Origin: Sediminispirochaeta sp964394395 | GTDB lineage: Bacteria; Spirochaetota; Spirochaetia; DSM-16054; Sediminispirochaetaceae | Reading direction: 5' to 3' | DNA: 7,789 nt | Assembly: GCA_964394395.1 (NCBI GenBank) | Contig: CAYMWV010000170.1 | Location: 1 to 7,789, forward strand | Shown here: positions 4,656-7,789 of the stretch, one piece after another | Position numbering within the stretch: position 1 is the first letter of the stretch | Layout: the number at the start of each line of letters is the position of its first letter | The notes under the pieces: generated by a model | Database searches by the model: none | Told to the model about the DNA's origin: nothing | What the model saw: the letters and a program-made list of their open reading frames with translations, nothing else | Translations under genes and position numbers: made by a program

Positions 4656-6590
4656 TCATCCCTTGCTTCCCCGCTCGCTGATCTCCCGGGATATAATCAT
4701 AACCAGATCACGGTGACCGATTTTCAGGTGATTGGCCTGCAGCTCGAAAGGAATGCTCCGTCCCCCCTTCGTTTTGCCTTCTGCCTCAAAAAGGACATTT
4801 CCCTTCTCCACAATATCCCTCAGCATGGAGACAACAAAATCGCTGTTTTCGGAGATGGTAGTATCCAGGGGGCTCATATGCATCAGCTCTTCCCTGGTAT
4901 ACCCGAGGGTCCTGCAGGTACTCTCATTAACAGCGATAAAAGGGCCCGGCCGCCCATCCTCCTGAATCTCATGAATGAGAATATTATCTCTGGCCTGGTC
5001 AAAAAGAACCCGCAGCAGCTCTCCCTTCTCGTGCAGCGCATCCCTGCTCTCTTTCAGCTCGTTTATGTCGGTACACGCTCCCAGGTAACCGGTAAACAGA
5101 CCGGCTTTGTCATATTTGGGACTCCCCTGATCATAGACCCAGCCGTACGTACCATCTCCCTTTCTGAGACGGTACTCCATGGAGAAGGCTTTCCGGGTAT
5201 CAAAAGCGGTGGAAAAGGTATTCAGACAGAAATCTTTATCATCAGGATGAATCCCCTCGGTCCAGCCGTTACCAAGCTCTTCTTCCATCGTCCTGCCTCT
5301 ATAGGTAAGCCACTTGGCATTAAAGTAGGTGCAGAGCTTATTTACATCGGCTTCCCAGATAAGAACAGGAGAAGCTTCTGCCAGAATCCTGAACCGCATC
5401 TCGCACCGCACGAGCGCCTCTTTAGCAAGCACCTGTTCGGTGATATCCTCCTTTACTGCAATGTAACTTACAATGCGCTCCTCCCGATCCTTCACCGGCG
5501 AGATGGAGGCCGATTCGTAATAGAAATCTCCGTTTTTCTTTTTGTTTTGAAAAGATCCGTGCCACTCTCTTCCCGATGTGACGGTATCCCACAGCTCCCG
5601 GTAGACTTCTTCGGGAGTCAGCCCGCTCTGTAGAATCCTGGGATTACGGCCGATCACCTCCTCAGGAGAATACCCGGTCAACTCGCTAAATTTGGGATTT
5701 ACATACTCAATGTTCGCATCGATATCCGTGATAACCACGGTCGAGGGACTCTGCCGGATCGCCTGGGTAATCTTCTTCATCTGAAGCTCTGTTTTATGCT
5801 TTTCGGTGACATCCCTGACAATGAGCAGCGCCTGCTCCCCATCTATTTTTGTTATCCGAATATCGTAAGACCGGCCCGCCGTATCATCCGGCGCAACCTC
5901 AACCCCCATCTCATCGCCATCACCCAGCCTCTCACCCACACTTGTGTGAAAAAGGTTCTGAGTCTCCCCGGTATCAATGCATCTTTGGTAGTATTTCCGA
6001 AACGTATCCTGCGTCCCGGCAGAAAAGAGCCTGTTCGCCTCCTCTTTTTTGGAGTCCCCTGCCGGCCTGTCCATCCCGCTAATCGTCTGAACACTTTCCA
6101 GAGGCTCCGGGAGATGAACGGCCCGCCCCTCTCTATCAACAACAAACATGGGATCGGGAACGGCATCGAGGAGGGCCTGAAGCCTTCGTCCGGTCTGCTT
6201 CGCTTCCTGTTTTGCCTTAAATAGACGGAAAGCCATCCGTATTGACGCTACCAGGACCGTCTCTCCGGAGTTTTTCACAATATAGCCGTAGGAAGTGATG
6301 CCCTCGGTCTTATCGACCACTTCCTTTTCTGAATGGGAAGATAAAAATATCAGCGGAATCTCCCGATCGGCAAGAATCTGCACCGCAGCTTCGGTGCCAT
6401 CCATCCCCCGACCGAGATCTATATCCATCAGGATCAGATCGATATCCGGCAAATCATTCACCATCTCCAAGGCCTTCTCTCCTGATCCAGCGATGACTAC
6501 CCTAAACCCATGCCTCTCAAGAACCTTTTTCTCTGCAAGAGCAATAATTGCCTCATCTTCCACCAGGAGAATCCCCTTTTCTCCATTCAT
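4656..6590 (-). CDS. Response regulator receiver protein with four PAS domains and no output domain
   Basis: The product is 644 aa with no membrane segment, so it is cytoplasmic. The CheY-like receiver (about residues 5-122) has acidic E11/D12, likely phospho-acceptor D56 (LILMDIDLG), S84 and K106 (GYIVKNSGE), so it should be phosphorylatable. Four PAS/PAC units follow: about 136-262 (AVPDPMFVVD...VRDVTEKH), 273-386 (the best match, with YVNPKFSELTGYSPEEVIGRNPRILQSG), 396-513 (ending GACTDINELKES) and 525-637. The protein stops directly after the last PAS, with no HisKA, HWE, HATPase, GGDEF, EAL or DNA-binding domain. Related proteins usually continue into a histidine kinase. The start ATG at 6590 follows AAGGAG with 6-nt spacing. 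It stands alone, so a partner kinase must be encoded elsewhere. It could be a genuine signal-integrating adaptor or a 3'-truncated hybrid kinase; the decayed DNA after its stop leaves both open. Confidence 0.88.
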   Translation of the reverse strand: MNGEKGILLVEDEAIIALAEKKVLERHGFRVVIAGSGEKALEMVNDLPDIDLILMDIDLGRGMDGTEAAVQILADREIPLIFLSSHSEKEVVDKTEGITSYGYIVKNSGETVLVASIRMAFRLFKAKQEAKQTGRRLQALLDAVPDPMFVVDREGRAVHLPEPLESVQTISGMDRPAGDSKKEEANRLFSAGTQDTFRKYYQRCIDTGETQNLFHTSVGERLGDGDEMGVEVAPDDTAGRSYDIRITKIDGEQALLIVRDVTEKHKTELQMKKITQAIRQSPSTVVITDIDANIEYVNPKFSELTGYSPEEVIGRNPRILQSGLTPEEVYRELWDTVTSGREWHGSFQNKKKNGDFYYESASISPVKDREERIVSYIAVKEDITEQVLAKEALVRCEMRFRILAEASPVLIWEADVNKLCTYFNAKWLTYRGRTMEEELGNGWTEGIHPDDKDFCLNTFSTAFDTRKAFSMEYRLRKGDGTYGWVYDQGSPKYDKAGLFTGYLGACTDINELKESRDALHEKGELLRVLFDQARDNILIHEIQEDGRPGPFIAVNESTCRTLGYTREELMHMSPLDTTISENSDFVVSMLRDIVEKGNVLFEAEGKTKGGRSIPFELQANHLKIGHRDLVMIISREISERGSKG

Positions 6591-6768
6591 ATCTGACTCC
6601 TTGCCGATCGAAATCTATATGCGGTCCCTTTTCCTCATGTTACCCTATTTTCTGCCGAATAGTTAATCGTTTATATAGTATCACATTAGGAGTACCCCCG
6701 ATAGGGCTCTATAAGCCGGTAAGCCGGGACGCAAGTTATGCCATCAAGCCGGGTTCGTTTCTTTGGGC
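6591..6768. other. Upstream region of the PAS regulator with AAGCCGG repeats
   Basis: No gene is seen. On the minus strand this is the leader of the PAS regulator gene, with AAGGAG at 6602-6597; an AT-rich stretch near 6670-6690 could hold its promoter but no convincing -35/-10 pair stands out. On the plus strand AAGCCGG occurs three times (6713-6719, 6721-6727, 6746-6752), and GGGACGCAA (6726-6734) followed by AAGCCGGGTT is reminiscent of c-di-GMP-I (GEMM) aptamer signatures. The connecting stems are not convincing, and no plus-strand gene follows. I treat it as unexplained. Confidence 0.3.
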
Positions 6769-6930
6769 GCCCGCCGCCACGGTCCGTGACGGCGCCGGGT
6801 CGACTCCGGGGTTCCGTGCTGCGCACCGCAGCCCGCCTGCGCCGGGCCGCACCCTCCGTGCCCCCTGGTGCGGCAGAGGGCACGGAGGGTGCGGGGACGG
6901 AGGAGGGCACGGGGACGGAGCACGGGAATA
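6769..6930 (+). repeat. GC-rich palindromic REP-like block with GGGGACGGAG units
   Basis: This is a strongly GC-rich, non-coding block in an otherwise AT-richer spacer. It contains two GGCGCC palindromes, a 6-bp hairpin GCTGCG-CAC-CGCAGC (6818-6832), a 17-bp perfect inverted repeat (6847-6894, separate entry), and two exact GGGGACGGAG units 18 nt apart (6893-6902, 6911-6920) joined by GAGGGCAC. The open plus-strand frame translates to a low-complexity GTE/GTG peptide and is not a believable gene. The block shares its 10-mer with the RAYT upstream region and the NfeD 3' end, so it may be a cluster of REP-like elements. Confidence 0.6.
6847..6894. repeat. 17-bp perfect inverted repeat (stem-loop)
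   Basis: CCGCACCCTCCGTGCCC (6847-6863) is perfectly complementary to GGGCACGGAGGGTGCGG (6878-6894), with a 14-nt loop. The stem is very stable but no T-run follows on either side, so it is not a standard intrinsic terminator. The right arm runs directly into GGGGACGGAG. Confidence 0.85.
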
Positions 6931-6991
6931 GCCGAAGCGTCCCTGAAAAGGTTCGTTTGCAGGCTTCAAAAGCCGATAATCAAAAGAATGG

Positions 6992-7116
6992 ATAACAGGA
7001 GTCCTCTGAAAAAAGGTCGAGATGCGGGGAATTGGTATTTTTAAGTTACTATAATATAAAGACTTAGAAATTTATATATCGCCGCTGAGCCCCTTTTTTC
7101 AGAGGACTCATAACAG
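6992..7116. mobile_element. MITE-A: 111-bp element with 18-bp TIRs and 7-bp target duplication
   Basis: Perfect 18-bp terminal inverted repeats, GAGTCCTCTGAAAAAAGG (6999-7016) and its exact complement (7092-7109), enclose 75 bp of mostly AT-rich non-coding DNA. Directly outside both ends is the identical heptamer ATAACAG (6992-6998 and 7110-7116), the expected target-site duplication. Perfect arms and a perfect duplication indicate a recent insertion. The element has no transposase and must have been moved in trans by a DDE-type enzyme with these ends; I do not assign the family. It could also fold as RNA into a long hairpin, and TATAAT at 7048-7053 within it resembles a -10 box. Confidence 0.85.
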
Positions 7117-7140
7117 ACTATAGATAGATTTTGTTATCGA

Positions 7141-7272
7141 CTGAGGCTGTCCCGCAACCTTTCTTGATTATCAGACAGGCTGCGTATAGTGGTGATAGAA
7201 TTGTAATAGCACCATATATAGCGGGTTGGACAGCCTCAATTCAGTGGAAATAATATTGCGGGACGGCCTGAA
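7141..7272 (-). mobile_element. Dispersed repeat B, copy 3 (MITE-like, best preserved ends)
   Basis: This is the reverse orientation of copies 1 and 2. The outer ends CTGAGGCTGTCCCGCAAC (7141) and, on the other strand, TTCAGGCCGTCCCGCAAT (7272) agree at 14 of 18 positions, so they form imperfect terminal inverted repeats. The flanking heptamers TTATCGA (7134-7140) and TTAACGA (7273-7279) differ at one base and may be a decayed target duplication. Internally GGACAGCCTCA (complement of the left end) recurs before the central CACCATATATAGCG, a decayed form of the palindrome that is perfect in the other copies. It is 132 bp with no coding potential. The end sequence GGCTGTCCC resembles termini of some DDE insertion sequences, but no family is assigned. 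Confidence 0.75.
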
Positions 7273-7279
7273 TTAACGA

Positions 7280-7412
7280 CGCTCATGTTAATCATCATAT
7301 AGCAGGGTTCTCAGTGCTCCTCCGTCCCCTAGTCCTAGTCCTCCACGATAGAACTTCGTCTCTTTCGCAGGATCAACTTTTCATTACATGAGATCAGTAG
7401 GATTAACACAGG
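7280..7412. other. Spacer with one GGGGACGGAG unit
   Basis: No gene is seen. The minus strand carries GGGGACGGAG (7320-7329) within the 15-mer GTGCTCCTCCGTCCC (plus, 7314-7328), which is identical to 2682-2696. A small direct repeat, TAGTCCTAGTCC, follows. No terminator is evident for the minus-strand flavoprotein gene that ends at 7413. Confidence 0.4.
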
Positions 7413-7789
7413 TCAGGAACTGGAATAACAGGCCAGGATCTGCCCGAAGTAGAAGCTGTGGTACACCGAGGCAGGGTATACCTCCGAGTCTATATCCGGC
7501 GTGAGGTTCTCCTTTTCCATGTGCTGCTGGTAGATAATCTCACATTCGTAATGGAGGGCGCACTCACCGATCACCGGGACACCGCTTTCCCTGCCTGGAA
7601 CCGGGGTCAGCCCGCATTCGGCGAACTTATCGTAGTCCCGGCCCGACTTGCTGCCGCAAAAAGCGATAGCTTTGTTCAGTTCCCCCGGCCTGGGTACACT
7701 CACGGTGAAATGGGTGGAGCTTTCCATCAGCTCATGGGTGAACCGTGATGTCCGCACAGGCACAATAAACACCGGCCGACGGAAATAGA
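7413..7789 (-). CDS. Flavin reductase-like (FMN-binding split-barrel) protein, partial
   Basis: The frame is open from the window edge (5' end outside) to the TGA at 7415-7413, giving about 125 C-terminal residues. The readable start, RRPVFIVPVRTSRFTHELMESS, then HFTVSVP, is the core of the flavin-reductase-like/flavoredoxin domain, in which ...P.f.V.vR.SR.Th...... and F.VnvP are conserved. AFCGSKSGRDYDKFAECGL and PVIGECALHYECEI follow, and the C-terminal segment YHSFYFGQILACY matches the family's H..f.G.I. strand. Full-length proteins are usually 180-200 aa, so about 55-65 N-terminal residues lie beyond 7789. The GTG at 7772 is not the real start because the homologous frame continues upstream of it. 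Such proteins bind FMN; the electron partner is not indicated by the visible context. Confidence 0.85.
   Translation of the reverse strand, partial: YFRRPVFIVPVRTSRFTHELMESSTHFTVSVPRPGELNKAIAFCGSKSGRDYDKFAECGLTPVPGRESGVPVIGECALHYECEIIYQQHMEKENLTPDIDSEVYPASVYHSFYFGQILACYSSS

Noticed and set aside
4713..5633. Plus-strand 306-codon frame
   Set aside because: It lies antisense within the receiver/PAS gene, which is unambiguously coding on the minus strand.
6878..6930. Intrinsic terminator at the 17-bp stem-loop
   Set aside because: No T-run on either strand and no gene ending nearby in the right orientation.
6738..6995. Plus-strand 85-codon frame in the GC-rich block
   Set aside because: The peptide (GTE/GTG repeats) is what the GGGGACGGAG repeats give in that frame; no homology or start signal.

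Overview
The window looks like a piece of a medium-to-high G+C bacterial chromosome. It has widely spaced minus-strand genes and repeat-rich spacers between them. The multi-PAS response regulator and the overall gene style resemble free-living Spirochaetes (Spirochaeta/Sediminispirochaeta-like). That placement is an inference from protein style, not a proof. Exactly 100 N at 2474-2573 mark an assembly gap of unknown true size.

Layout. (1) 1-354: non-coding, with one copy of a dispersed repeat called 'repeat B' here (about 101-239), then a perfect 14-bp-stem terminator at 355-387. (2) 484-3288, minus strand: an operon-like group read right to left. It holds an NfeD-type membrane protein (2782-3288), a spacer with the gap, and two tandem stomatin/QmcA-like SPFH proteins (1407-2444 and 484-1410) that overlap by ATGA. 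A good promoter (TTGACT, 17 nt, TATGCT) precedes NfeD, and the 355-387 terminator lies after the last gene. (3) 3390-4206: a single-domain Y1 (HUH) transposase of the REP-associated type (RAYT), bracketed by GGGGAC motifs. It is followed 27 nt later by a second copy of repeat B, whose end runs into the 3' remnant of a GNAT acetyltransferase gene. (4) 4207-4655: no intact gene, possibly decayed coding sequence. (5) 4656-6590, minus strand: a receiver plus four-PAS protein with no kinase or other output domain. (6) 6591-7412: an 820-bp gene-free interval packed with repeats. It contains AAGCCGG repeats, a GC-rich palindromic block with GGGGACGGAG units, a 111-bp MITE with perfect 18-bp inverted repeats and perfect 7-bp target duplications ('MITE-A'), and a third copy of repeat B in reverse orientation. 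(7) 7413-7789, minus strand: the C-terminal part of a flavin-reductase-like FMN-binding protein that runs off the window.

How the parts relate. NfeD and SPFH proteins form a known functional partnership in membrane organisation or quality control, and the promoter, ATGA overlap and terminator fit one transcription unit. The most interesting content is the repeats. A 10-mer, GGGGACGGAG, occurs five times exactly on the two strands, next to the RAYT, inside the NfeD 3' end and in the spacers. It may be the REP-like substrate of the RAYT. Two unrelated MITE-like families lie side by side at 6992-7279, and one of them also occurs beside the RAYT and at the left end of the window. No clearly new protein system is visible; the novelty, if any, lies in the repeat/RAYT relationship and in the output-less regulator.
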